64,000 nucleotides of DNA. Source: an uncultured Campylobacterales bacterium. GTDB taxonomy: Bacteria > Campylobacterota > Campylobacteria > Campylobacterales > Arcobacteraceae. Shown here piece by piece: positions 56,807 to 64,000 of the stretch; within the stretch, counting starts at the first letter, position 1, and each line of letters starts with the position of its first letter. The translations under genes and the position numbers were made by a program. The stretch covers positions 108,984-172,983 of the forward strand of contig CANNFB010000004.1 in NCBI GenBank assembly GCA_947503785.1. Direction: 5' to 3'. Under the pieces are notes generated by a model. The model had not been told where the DNA came from. It made no database searches and saw nothing but the letters and a program-made list of their open reading frames with translations.

Positions 56807-57672
56807 AAAAAACAGTAAATCAGAAAGCATGGTTCTTGGTATTACCAGTACTTTTATTAGTAGGATTTTCTGCTGTTATTCCTTTAATGACGGTTGTTAA
56901 TTACTCTATACAAGATACCTTTGGAAATAATCAATTTTTTCCAGTAGGATTAGAATGGTTTGAAGAAATACTACACTCAGAGAGAATACACGATGCCCTT
57001 GGGCGTCAAGTTCTTTTTACAGGTATTATTTTATTAATTGAAATACCATTAGGAATTTTTATTGCTTTACATATGCCTAAAAAAGGCTTTTGGGCATCGG
57101 CTTGTTTAATATTAGTTGCTTTACCACTTTTAGTTCCTTGGAATGTAGTTGGTACAATTTGGCAAATTTTTGGAAGATCTGATATTGGACTTTTAGGTTA
57201 TACTTTAGCCTCTATGGGTATTGAGTATAACTATACACAAAATGTTTTAGATGCATGGATTACTATTATTGTTATGGATGTATGGCATTGGACTTCTTTA
57301 GTTGTTTTACTTTGTTATGCTGGATTACAATCTATTCCATCTGCATATTACCAAGCTGCAAAAATTGATCAAGCATCAAATTGGAGTATTTTTAGATATA
57401 TCCAACTTCCTAAAATGATGGGAGTATTATTGATTGCAACATTACTAAGATTTATGGATAGTTTTATGATTTATACTGAACCTATGGTTGTAACAGGTGG
57501 TGGTCCGGGAAATGCAACAACATTTCTTTCTATTGATTTAGTAAAAATGGCAATTGGACAATTTGACTTAGGACCAGCAGCAGCATTTTCATTAATTTAT
57601 TTTTTAGTGATTTTATTATGTTCATGGGCATTTTTTACAATCATGACAAATATAGATAAGAAGGAGGCTTAA
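56803..57672 (+). CDS. glpP: Glycerol ABC transporter permease GlpP
   Basis: 289 residues, six predicted membrane helices. The cytoplasmic coupling (EAA) loop reads YYQAAKIDQASNWSIFRYIQ, close to the EAAxxDGA pattern. EPMVVTGGGPGNATTFLS is typical of MalF-like sugar ABC permeases. It overlaps glpT by four bases and is two bases before glpQ. It would form the membrane channel with GlpQ. Confidence 0.9.
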   Translation: MKKTVNQKAWFLVLPVLLLVGFSAVIPLMTVVNYSIQDTFGNNQFFPVGLEWFEEILHSERIHDALGRQVLFTGIILLIEIPLGIFIALHMPKKGFWASACLILVALPLLVPWNVVGTIWQIFGRSDIGLLGYTLASMGIEYNYTQNVLDAWITIIVMDVWHWTSLVVLLCYAGLQSIPSAYYQAAKIDQASNWSIFRYIQLPKMMGVLLIATLLRFMDSFMIYTEPMVVTGGGPGNATTFLSIDLVKMAIGQFDLGPAAAFSLIYFLVILLCSWAFFTIMTNIDKKEA

Positions 57673-57674
57673 GA

Positions 57675-58505
57675 ATGAATAGCTCAAGAGAAAAAACAGG
57701 TTTTTTTAGTAGTAAGTCACCTACTATTATGCTTATTTATATTATATTTTTAATGTTGCCAGTTTACTGGTTAGTAAATATGAGTTTTAAAACAAATGAT
57801 GAGATATTAGGAACATTTTCTTTATTTCCTGTTAATTTTACCTTTGATAATTATATAGTAATTTTTACTGATCCTTCATGGTATTGGGGATATATAAATT
57901 CTATGACTTATGTTGTTATGAATACTGTAATTTCGCTTTTAGTTGCACTTCCTGCAGCTTATGCTTTTTCGCGATATTCATTTATGGGGGATAAGCATTT
58001 ATTCTTTTGGTTATTAACTAACAGAATGGCACCACCTGCGGTTTTCGCGCTGCCATTCTTTCAACTTTATTCAAGTGTTGGTTTATTTGATACACATATT
58101 GCGGTGGCTCTAGCTCATACATTATTTAATGTACCTTTATCTGTTTGGATTTTGGAAGGCTTTATGCGTGGTGTACCAAAAGAAATAGATGAAACTGCGT
58201 ATGTTGATGGATTTAGTTTTTTTGGATTTTTTACAAAAATATTCACTCCATTAATTGCCTCGGGTATCGGAGTTGCTGCATTCTTTTGTTTTATGTTTTC
58301 ATGGGTAGAACTTCTACTTAGTAGAACATTAACATCAGTTAACGCGAAATCAATTGCAGCAACAATGACAAAAACGGTTTCAGCTTCAGGAGTTGATTGG
58401 GGCGTTTTAGCAGCAGCAGGTGTTTTAACACTTGTTCCTGGTGCAATCGTTATATATTTTGTTCGTAATCATATTGCCAAGGGTTTATCTCTTGGACGAG
58501 TTTAA
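57675..58505 (+). CDS. glpQ: Glycerol ABC transporter permease GlpQ
   Basis: 276 residues, six helices, MalG-like. The coupling loop is PKEIDETAYVDGFSFFGFFT, and the N-terminus has LPVYWLVNMSFKTNDEI, standard for the second CUT1 permease. The name is from the rhizobial operon; E. coli glpQ is an unrelated phosphodiesterase. AGGAGGC precedes the ATG. It is followed 11 bases later by the small membrane protein gene. Confidence 0.9.
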   Translation: MNSSREKTGFFSSKSPTIMLIYIIFLMLPVYWLVNMSFKTNDEILGTFSLFPVNFTFDNYIVIFTDPSWYWGYINSMTYVVMNTVISLLVALPAAYAFSRYSFMGDKHLFFWLLTNRMAPPAVFALPFFQLYSSVGLFDTHIAVALAHTLFNVPLSVWILEGFMRGVPKEIDETAYVDGFSFFGFFTKIFTPLIASGIGVAAFFCFMFSWVELLLSRTLTSVNAKSIAATMTKTVSASGVDWGVLAAAGVLTLVPGAIVIYFVRNHIAKGLSLGRV

Positions 58506-58516
58506 GGAGGTTTAGT

Positions 58517-58795
58517 ATGGATTTATCATGGATGGCTTGGACAAATGCAACAGCAATATTTTTCATTTGTATTTTTGTCGCTTTATTAATCATGATTATA
58601 TGGGCCATTAAATGGCCCCAAGCACCAAGAGTAGGTATTTTAAAAATTGAAACCACACCTGGTGACCGACTTTTTCTTAGTCTATTAGGTTCGGCATTTA
58701 TTTGCCTTGCATGGTTAGCAATATTTGGCGCTCCACTTTTTGGAGGAATGATTGTTTGTGTTCTTTATGCTTTTGCGGTTTTCCGTTGGGTATAA
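58517..58795 (+). CDS. glpU: DUF2160-family small membrane protein GlpU
   Basis: 92 residues with about three hydrophobic helices (ATAIFFICIFVALLIMIIW, LFLSLLGSAFICLAWLAIFG and PLFGGMIVCVLYAFAVFRWV). Its place between the second permease and the binding protein is the same as in rhizobial glycerol operons, where a DUF2160 protein of this size is found. AAGGAGG lies before the ATG. A transporter accessory role is inferred from context only. Confidence 0.8.
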   Translation: MDLSWMAWTNATAIFFICIFVALLIMIIWAIKWPQAPRVGILKIETTPGDRLFLSLLGSAFICLAWLAIFGAPLFGGMIVCVLYAFAVFRWV

Positions 58796-58832
58796 AGGCG
58801 TAATGTAATATATTAATTTTAAGGGGAAAGAA

Positions 58833-60542
58833 ATGGAAATTAAAAAAAGAATTACTACATCAGTTCTTGCAACAGTATTAGGTTTAGGTTTAAGTGCTTC
58901 TGCTTTAAATGCAGCAGATATGACTAAGTGGATGGATGAATTCCAACCATCAGTACTAACAAAAAGTGAACAAAAAACTGAAATGGATTGGTTTGAAAAA
59001 GCTGCAATGCCTTATAAAGGTATGACTATTAAAGTTGTATCTGAAGGTATTGGAACACACGTTTATGAAAGTAAAACATTAACAAAAGCATTTTATGACT
59101 TAACAGGAATTAAAGTAATTCACGACATCATTGGAGAAGGTGATGTAGTTGAGAAGTTACAAACGCAAATGCAAACAGGTCAAAATATATATGATGCCTA
59201 CATCAATGACTCTGATTTAATTGGTACACACTGGAGATATAAGCAAGCTAGAGATTTAACTGATTGGATGGCAAATGAAGGTAAAGCAGTTACAAATCCT
59301 GGATTAGATTTAAAAGATTTCATTGGAACATCATTTACAACTGGGCCTGATGGAAAATTATATCAATTACCAGATCAACAATTTGCTAACCTTTATTGGT
59401 TTAGAGCTGACTGGTTTGCTGATAAAAAGAATATGGCTGAATTTAAAGCTAAGTACGGTTATGAATTAGGTGTTCCAGTTAACTGGTCTGCTTATGAAGA
59501 TATTGCTGAGTTCTTTACAGGAAGAGTTATTGATGGTAAAAAAGTTTATGGACATATGGATTATGGTAAAAAAGATCCATCTTTAGGTTGGAGATTTACT
59601 GATGCATGGATGTCAATGGCAGGTATGGGTGATGTTGGTGAGCCAAATGGTCTTCCTGTAGATGAGTGGGGAATTAGAGTAAATGATAAATCTCAACCTG
59701 TTGGCTCTTGTGTTGAACGAGGAGGTGCAACTAACTCGCCAGCTGCTGTTTATGCAATTAATAAATACAACGAATGGTTAAAGAAATACGCACCACCAAG
59801 TGCTGCTGGTATGGTATTCTCTGAAGCAGGACCAGTTCCAGCTCAAGGTGAAATTGCACAACAAATGTTCTGGTACACTGCATTTACAGCAGATATGGTT
59901 AAAGAAAAAATTGCTGTGGTAAATGAAGATGGAACTCCAAAATGGAGAATGGCACCATCACCTCATGGTGCATACTGGACTGAGGGAACAAAAATTGGTT
60001 ATCAAGATGCTGGTTCATGGACTTTAATGAAATCAACTCCTGTTAAAAATTCTCAAGCTGCATGGCTATATGCACAATTTGTTACATCAAAAACGGTTGA
60101 TTTAAAGAAATCTCATGTAGGTTTAACATTTATTAGAGAATCATCAATTAATCATGAATCATTTACTAAAAGAGCACCCAAACTTGGTGGACTTATAGAA
60201 TTCTATAGATCGCCAGCTAGAGTACAATGGTCTCCTACTGGAACAAATGTACCTGATTATCCAAAATTAGCACAATTATGGTGGCAAAATATTGGTGATG
60301 CCTCTTCTGGTGCAAAAACTGCACAAGAAGCTTTAAATTCACTTTGTGAAGCACAAGAAAAAGTTCTTAAAAGACTTGAAAGAGCTGGTGTTCAAGGTGA
60401 CATTGGTCCAAAACTTAATAAGAAAAGTGATGCATCTTATTGGTTAAAAAAAGAAGGTTCTCCAAAACCTAAATTAGTTAATGAGAAACCACAAGCTAAG
60501 ACTATTTCATATGATGAATTAATCAAATCTTGGAAAAAATAA
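58833..60542 (+). CDS. glpV: Glycerol ABC transporter substrate-binding protein GlpV
   Basis: 569 residues. A signal peptide ends in ...SASALNAADM, so it is periplasmic. Extracellular solute-binding family 1 fold with aromatic-rich ligand segments, e.g. QFANLYWFRADWFADKKN, AYWTEGTKIGYQDAGSW and SPTGTNVPDYPKLAQLWWQN. It is longer than usual sugar-binding proteins (about 430), as is the case for the rhizobial glycerol-binding protein. AAGGGG precedes the ATG. A hairpin between it and glpK may lower downstream expression. Confidence 0.88.
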   Translation: MEIKKRITTSVLATVLGLGLSASALNAADMTKWMDEFQPSVLTKSEQKTEMDWFEKAAMPYKGMTIKVVSEGIGTHVYESKTLTKAFYDLTGIKVIHDIIGEGDVVEKLQTQMQTGQNIYDAYINDSDLIGTHWRYKQARDLTDWMANEGKAVTNPGLDLKDFIGTSFTTGPDGKLYQLPDQQFANLYWFRADWFADKKNMAEFKAKYGYELGVPVNWSAYEDIAEFFTGRVIDGKKVYGHMDYGKKDPSLGWRFTDAWMSMAGMGDVGEPNGLPVDEWGIRVNDKSQPVGSCVERGGATNSPAAVYAINKYNEWLKKYAPPSAAGMVFSEAGPVPAQGEIAQQMFWYTAFTADMVKEKIAVVNEDGTPKWRMAPSPHGAYWTEGTKIGYQDAGSWTLMKSTPVKNSQAAWLYAQFVTSKTVDLKKSHVGLTFIRESSINHESFTKRAPKLGGLIEFYRSPARVQWSPTGTNVPDYPKLAQLWWQNIGDASSGAKTAQEALNSLCEAQEKVLKRLERAGVQGDIGPKLNKKSDASYWLKKEGSPKPKLVNEKPQAKTISYDELIKSWKK

Positions 60543-60558
60543 TATTTATATAATTAGT

Positions 60559-60585
60559 AAAAGTTGGGATAAATTCTCAACTTTT
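60559..60585 (+). terminator. Hairpin between glpV and glpK (attenuator or mRNA 3' stabiliser)
   Basis: AAAAGTTGGGA (60559-60569) and TCTCAACTTTT (60575-60585) form an 11-bp stem with one G-U pair. No long U run follows except the stem's own TTTT, so read-through to glpK is likely. Confidence 0.6.
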
Positions 60586-60632
60586 GCTACACTAATAAAA
60601 TTTAACAAATGAATATACTTAAGTAGGCAATT

Positions 60633-62135
60633 ATGAAATACATTTTAGCAATAGATCAAGGTACAACTTCAAGTCGTGCCATATTATTTAATAAACAAAT
60701 GAAAATTGAAGCAATATCACAAGAAGAATTTCCTCAATATTTTCCAAATTCAGGATGGGTTGAACATAATCCTAATGATCTTTTTAAAACTGTAATCAGT
60801 AGTTGCAAAAATGTACTAAAAAAAGTAAATGCAAGAATTGAAGATATTGTATCTATAGGAATTACTAATCAAAGAGAAACTACAGTTGTATGGGATAAAC
60901 ATACAGGTGAAGCTATTTATAATGCAATTGTTTGGCAGGATAGAAGAACTGCAAAAGAGTGCTCTTTACTTAAAAAACAAGGTCATGAAAAAACAATTGT
61001 AGAAAAAACAGGTTTATTACTTGATCCTTATTTCTCGGGAATGAAATTAAAATGGATTCTTGAAAACGTAGATGGAGCAAAACAAAAAGCTATTAATGGA
61101 GATTTACTATTTGGTACTGTTGATTCTTTTTTAATCTGGAAATTAAGTGAAAAAGAAAATCACGTAACAGATGCTACAAATGCTGCAAGAACAATGCTTT
61201 TTAATATCAAAACAAACAGATGGGATGAAGAAATTTGTAAGTTATTAGATATTCCTATGAATATACTTCCTATAGTAAAAGATTGTGCGGATGATTTTGC
61301 AATAATTAATAAAAAGTTTTTTGGTAAAGAAATACCAATTAATGGAGTTGCTGGAGATCAGCAGTCAGCAGCAATTGGGCAAGCATGTTTTGAACCAGGA
61401 ATGGTAAAATCTACTTATGGAACAGGATGTTTTGCTCTTTTAAATATCGGTAATAAGATGGTTATTTCAAAAAACAAACTTCTAACAACAATAGCATATA
61501 GACTTGATGGTAAAACTACGTATGCTCTTGAAGGTTCAATTTTTATTGCAGGTGCAGTTATACAATGGTTAAGAGATGGATTAAAAATTATTAATGATGC
61601 AAAAGAGGCACAAGAATTAGCAAAAGAGGCAGATGTAAATCAACAATTATACATGGTTCCAGCTTTTACAGGATTAGGTGCTCCCTATTGGGATACTACA
61701 TGTAGAGGAGCTATTTATGGATTAACTCGTGCTACTGGCCCAAATGAATTTTCTAAAGCAGCCTTGGAAAGTGTTGCATACCAAACAAAAGATTTATTAG
61801 AAGCTATGAAAGATGACTTATGTAATTTTGATGAAGCATCAAATAATAAAACTATTTTACGTGTTGATGGTGGTATGTCTTCTTCTGATTATACAATGCA
61901 GTTTTTATCAGATATTTTAGGTGCAACAATAGATAGACCCGAAATTTTAGAAACTACTGCACTTGGAGTTGCTTGGCTTGCCGGAATGAAAGTAGGCTTC
62001 TACCCTCCAAAAGAAGAGTTTTCAAAAAATTGGATTTTAGAAAAAAGATTCAATTCTAATATGAAAAATAAAACTAGAGAAAAACTTTATGATGGCTGGA
62101 AAGATGCTATTGAACGTACTTTAACAAAAAAATAA
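60633..62135 (+). CDS. glpK: Glycerol kinase
   Basis: 500 residues, FGGY family; phosphorylates glycerol to sn-glycerol-3-P. Features: [75 protein letters not shown] and [20 protein letters not shown]. It lies 90 bases after glpV on the same strand with a hairpin between, and AGTAGG lies before the ATG. GlpK supplies GlpD encoded on the other side of the transporter operon. Confidence 0.97.
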   Translation: MKYILAIDQGTTSSRAILFNKQMKIEAISQEEFPQYFPNSGWVEHNPNDLFKTVISSCKNVLKKVNARIEDIVSIGITNQRETTVVWDKHTGEAIYNAIVWQDRRTAKECSLLKKQGHEKTIVEKTGLLLDPYFSGMKLKWILENVDGAKQKAINGDLLFGTVDSFLIWKLSEKENHVTDATNAARTMLFNIKTNRWDEEICKLLDIPMNILPIVKDCADDFAIINKKFFGKEIPINGVAGDQQSAAIGQACFEPGMVKSTYGTGCFALLNIGNKMVISKNKLLTTIAYRLDGKTTYALEGSIFIAGAVIQWLRDGLKIINDAKEAQELAKEADVNQQLYMVPAFTGLGAPYWDTTCRGAIYGLTRATGPNEFSKAALESVAYQTKDLLEAMKDDLCNFDEASNNKTILRVDGGMSSSDYTMQFLSDILGATIDRPEILETTALGVAWLAGMKVGFYPPKEEFSKNWILEKRFNSNMKNKTREKLYDGWKDAIERTLTKK

Positions 62136-62152
62136 CTTCTACTAATACTCAC

Positions 62153-62185
62153 AAGTTTAGAGATTATTCCTAATCTCTAAAACTT
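62153..62185 (+). terminator. Terminator of glpK
   Basis: AAGTTTAGAGATTA (62153-62166), loop TTCC, TAATCTCTAAAACTT (62171-62185): about 14 pairs with one extra A. It ends the glpS-glpK unit before the gapN promoter. Confidence 0.75.
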
Positions 62186-62250
62186 AAAAACACTTTATGT
62201 ATAAAATTTTTAACAATAAATTAAGATTAAGTTTAAATTCATGATTATAT

Positions 62251-62268
62251 CATTATAATGTTATAATG
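62251..62268. promoter_or_regulatory. Proposed GntR operator upstream of gapN (perfect copy)
   Basis: CATTATAATGTTATAATG: a palindrome with 8-bp arms around TG, the best copy in the window and the basis of the consensus. It lies 24 bases before the gapN ATG. Confidence 0.7.
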
Positions 62269-62291
62269 AATTTGAACAAAAAGGATATTAT

Positions 62292-63914
62292 ATGCAAACA
62301 AATAAAAAATTTGATATAGTTTTTAAAAACAAAAACGAAATACCAAAAGAATATAGTTTAGAATCGCAATTAGTTCAAGATGAGTATTTAATTGATGGTG
62401 CTATAAAGCACTGGAAGGGTGCAAAGCAAGATGTGTATTCTCCAATCTGTCTTACAGATAATGATAACAAGCAAGTAAAATTAGGTTCTTATCCAATACT
62501 TACACAACATGAAGCACAGTTAGCTTTAGATTCTGCAGTTGGTGCATATAACTATGGCATGGGTGAATGGCCACAAATGAAAGTATCTCAGAGAATTAAA
62601 GCAGTTGAGAACTTTACCTTTAAAATGTTAGAAAAAAGAAATGAAGTAGTTAATCTTTTAATGTGGGAGATTGGTAAACCTTTAAAAGACTCACAAAAAG
62701 AGTTTGATAGAACGGTTGAATATATAAGAAATACAATTGAAGCACTAAAAGAATTGGATAGAAAAAACTCTCAACTTGAAATAGAATCAGGACTTTATGC
62801 ACAAATTAAGAGATCTCCTTTAGGAGTTACTTTATGTATGGGACCATTTAACTATCCATTAAATGAAACATTTACTACTTTAATACCTGCCCTTATTATG
62901 GGAAATTGCGTTATTTTTAAACCACCAAAATTTGGTGTTTTATTACATAAACCTTTACTTGAAGCTTTTAGGGATTCTTTTCCAAAAGGAGTTGTAAATA
63001 CTTTATATGGAAGTGGGGAAGAGTTATTAACACCTTTGATGAAAAGTGGTAAGATTGATGTTTTAGCTTTTATAGGAAGCTCAAAAGTTGCAGCAACTTT
63101 AGAACATCATCATCCAAAGCTAAATAGATTAAGATCAGTGCTTAGTTTAGAAGCTAAAAATGCAGGAATCATAATGCCTGATGCAAATTTAGAAATAGCC
63201 GTAAACGAGTGTGTTACTGGAAGTTTATCTTATAATGGCCAAAGATGTACAGCATTAAAAATCCTTTTTGTGCATGAAAATATTGTAGGAAGTTTCCTAG
63301 AACAATTTAATGCAAAAATTGATGAAATTAAATTTGGTATGCCTTGGGATAAAGATGTACAAATTACACCGCTTCCTGAAAAAAATAAAACTGGATACTT
63401 AAAAGATTTAATTGATGATGCAACTAAAAAAGGCGCAAAAGTTATAAACAAAAATGGTGGAACTATTAAAAATACATTTATGTTTCCAGCAGTTTTATAT
63501 CCTGTAAATAAAGATATGAGAGTTTACCATGAAGAGCAGTTTGGTCCAGTCGTACCAATTCTTACATATAAAAACATAGAAGAACCTATGAAGTATTTAA
63601 TGGAATCAAACTATGGTCAGCAAGTAAGTGTTTTTGGCAATAACTCTGATGAAATTGCAAAAATGATAGATAGTTTAGTAAATTTAGTAAGTCGAGTTAA
63701 TATAAATGCTCAATGTCAAAGAGGTCCAGATATTTTCCCATTTACGGGTAGAAAAGATTCTGCACAAAGTACACTTTCCGTTAGTGATGCTTTAAGAGCA
63801 TTTAGTATTAGATCAATGGTAGCAATCAAAGAAAGTCCTGAAAATAAAGAAATAGTTTCAAGTATCCTAAGAGATCATAAATCTAATTTCTTATCAACAG
63901 ACTTTATTCTTTAA
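62292..63914 (+). CDS. gapN: Non-phosphorylating NADP-dependent glyceraldehyde-3-phosphate dehydrogenase
   Basis: 540 residues, aldehyde dehydrogenase superfamily, closest by eye to plant and bacterial GapN. Features: [62 protein letters not shown] (general base Glu), [16 protein letters not shown] (catalytic Cys), [23 protein letters not shown] and [20 protein letters not shown]. It oxidises GAP straight to 3-phosphoglycerate with NADPH formation and no ATP. A perfect palindrome precedes it. pyk follows after nine bases, so the unit drives GAP to pyruvate. Confidence 0.92.
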   Translation: MQTNKKFDIVFKNKNEIPKEYSLESQLVQDEYLIDGAIKHWKGAKQDVYSPICLTDNDNKQVKLGSYPILTQHEAQLALDSAVGAYNYGMGEWPQMKVSQRIKAVENFTFKMLEKRNEVVNLLMWEIGKPLKDSQKEFDRTVEYIRNTIEALKELDRKNSQLEIESGLYAQIKRSPLGVTLCMGPFNYPLNETFTTLIPALIMGNCVIFKPPKFGVLLHKPLLEAFRDSFPKGVVNTLYGSGEELLTPLMKSGKIDVLAFIGSSKVAATLEHHHPKLNRLRSVLSLEAKNAGIIMPDANLEIAVNECVTGSLSYNGQRCTALKILFVHENIVGSFLEQFNAKIDEIKFGMPWDKDVQITPLPEKNKTGYLKDLIDDATKKGAKVINKNGGTIKNTFMFPAVLYPVNKDMRVYHEEQFGPVVPILTYKNIEEPMKYLMESNYGQQVSVFGNNSDEIAKMIDSLVNLVSRVNINAQCQRGPDIFPFTGRKDSAQSTLSVSDALRAFSIRSMVAIKESPENKEIVSSILRDHKSNFLSTDFIL

Positions 63915-63923
63915 GGAAAAAAC

Positions 63924-64000
63924 ATGAAAAAAAGAACAAAAATACTAGCAACTTTAGGCCCAGCAAGCCATAGCATAGAAATAATAGAAGGCTTAATAAA
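63924..64000 (+). CDS. pyk: Pyruvate kinase (N-terminus only, cut by window edge)
   Basis: The first 25 codons, KKRTKILATLGPASHSIE and onward, match the start of bacterial pyruvate kinases (RTKIVxTLGPAS). ATG at 63924 has AAGGA upstream, and it begins nine bases after gapN. It makes pyruvate and ATP from PEP. The rest lies outside the window. Confidence 0.93.
   Translation, partial: MKKRTKILATLGPASHSIEIIEGLI

Overview
The window looks like a chromosomal segment of a Campylobacterota bacterium, most probably Arcobacter sensu lato (Arcobacteraceae). This rests on the very low GC content, AGA-dominated arginine codons, AAGGA-type ribosome binding sites, the gene repertoire (Campylobacterota-like thi, selAB, pdxH and YitT genes, many c-di-GMP and chemotaxis proteins) and the absence of phage, IS or CRISPR signatures. 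No database search was possible, so the genus is an inference.

Layout. 1-9.2 kb: a truncated BCCT osmolyte transporter divergent from a MerR regulator, a DoxX-like protein, htpG behind a CIRCE operator, a decayed gene fragment, a TauE/LysR pair, a YitT protein and several unknowns. 9.3-14.8 kb: a chemotaxis receptor with an unknown partner, a DUF4197 protein carrying an (Asn-Thr)9 microsatellite, a PNPOx-fold protein and a LOG-family protein. 14.9-17.2 kb: the 5-oxoprolinase operon pxpABC. 17.2-22.4 kb: three c-di-GMP proteins with complementary degenerate domains, plus a DedA protein. 22.4-31 kb: dbpA (apparent ATT start), MscS channel, ppiC, thioredoxin, pentapeptide protein, pdxH, an HD phosphohydrolase (apparent ATC start), a second YitT, an FMN reductase and four tRNAs (Gln, Tyr, Phe, Leu). 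31-40.3 kb: a tight minus-strand run selA-selB-helicase-DUF3142-like-TPR-like lipoprotein, next to tRNA-Sec. 40.6-45.4 kb: a TPP riboswitch and thiC-thiO-thiS-thiG-thiE.

45.4-64 kb is the most coherent region and reads as one metabolic module. It has a complete Entner-Doudoroff set (zwf, pgl, edd, eda) with pgi, a GntR/HutC regulator, glpD, a rhizobial-type glycerol ABC transporter (glpSTPQUV), glpK, a non-phosphorylating GAPDH (gapN) and the start of pyk. Five copies of an 18-bp palindrome, consensus CATTATAATGTTATAATG, sit in front of exactly the four transcription units of this module (zwf, glpD, glpS, gapN). I propose that the locally encoded GntR protein uses them as operators.

Working together, the genes would import and phosphorylate glycerol and oxidise it to DHAP. 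Triose phosphate could be drained by GapN and pyruvate kinase, or be recycled through fructose-6-P, Pgi, Zwf and the ED enzymes in an NADPH-generating cycle. No sugar transporter or glucokinase is in the window.

The points most worth checking are the self-contained palindrome regulon, two genes whose only plausible starts are AUU and AUC, and an ABC ATPase pair in which each partner has lost a different motif so that only one composite ATP site stays canonical.
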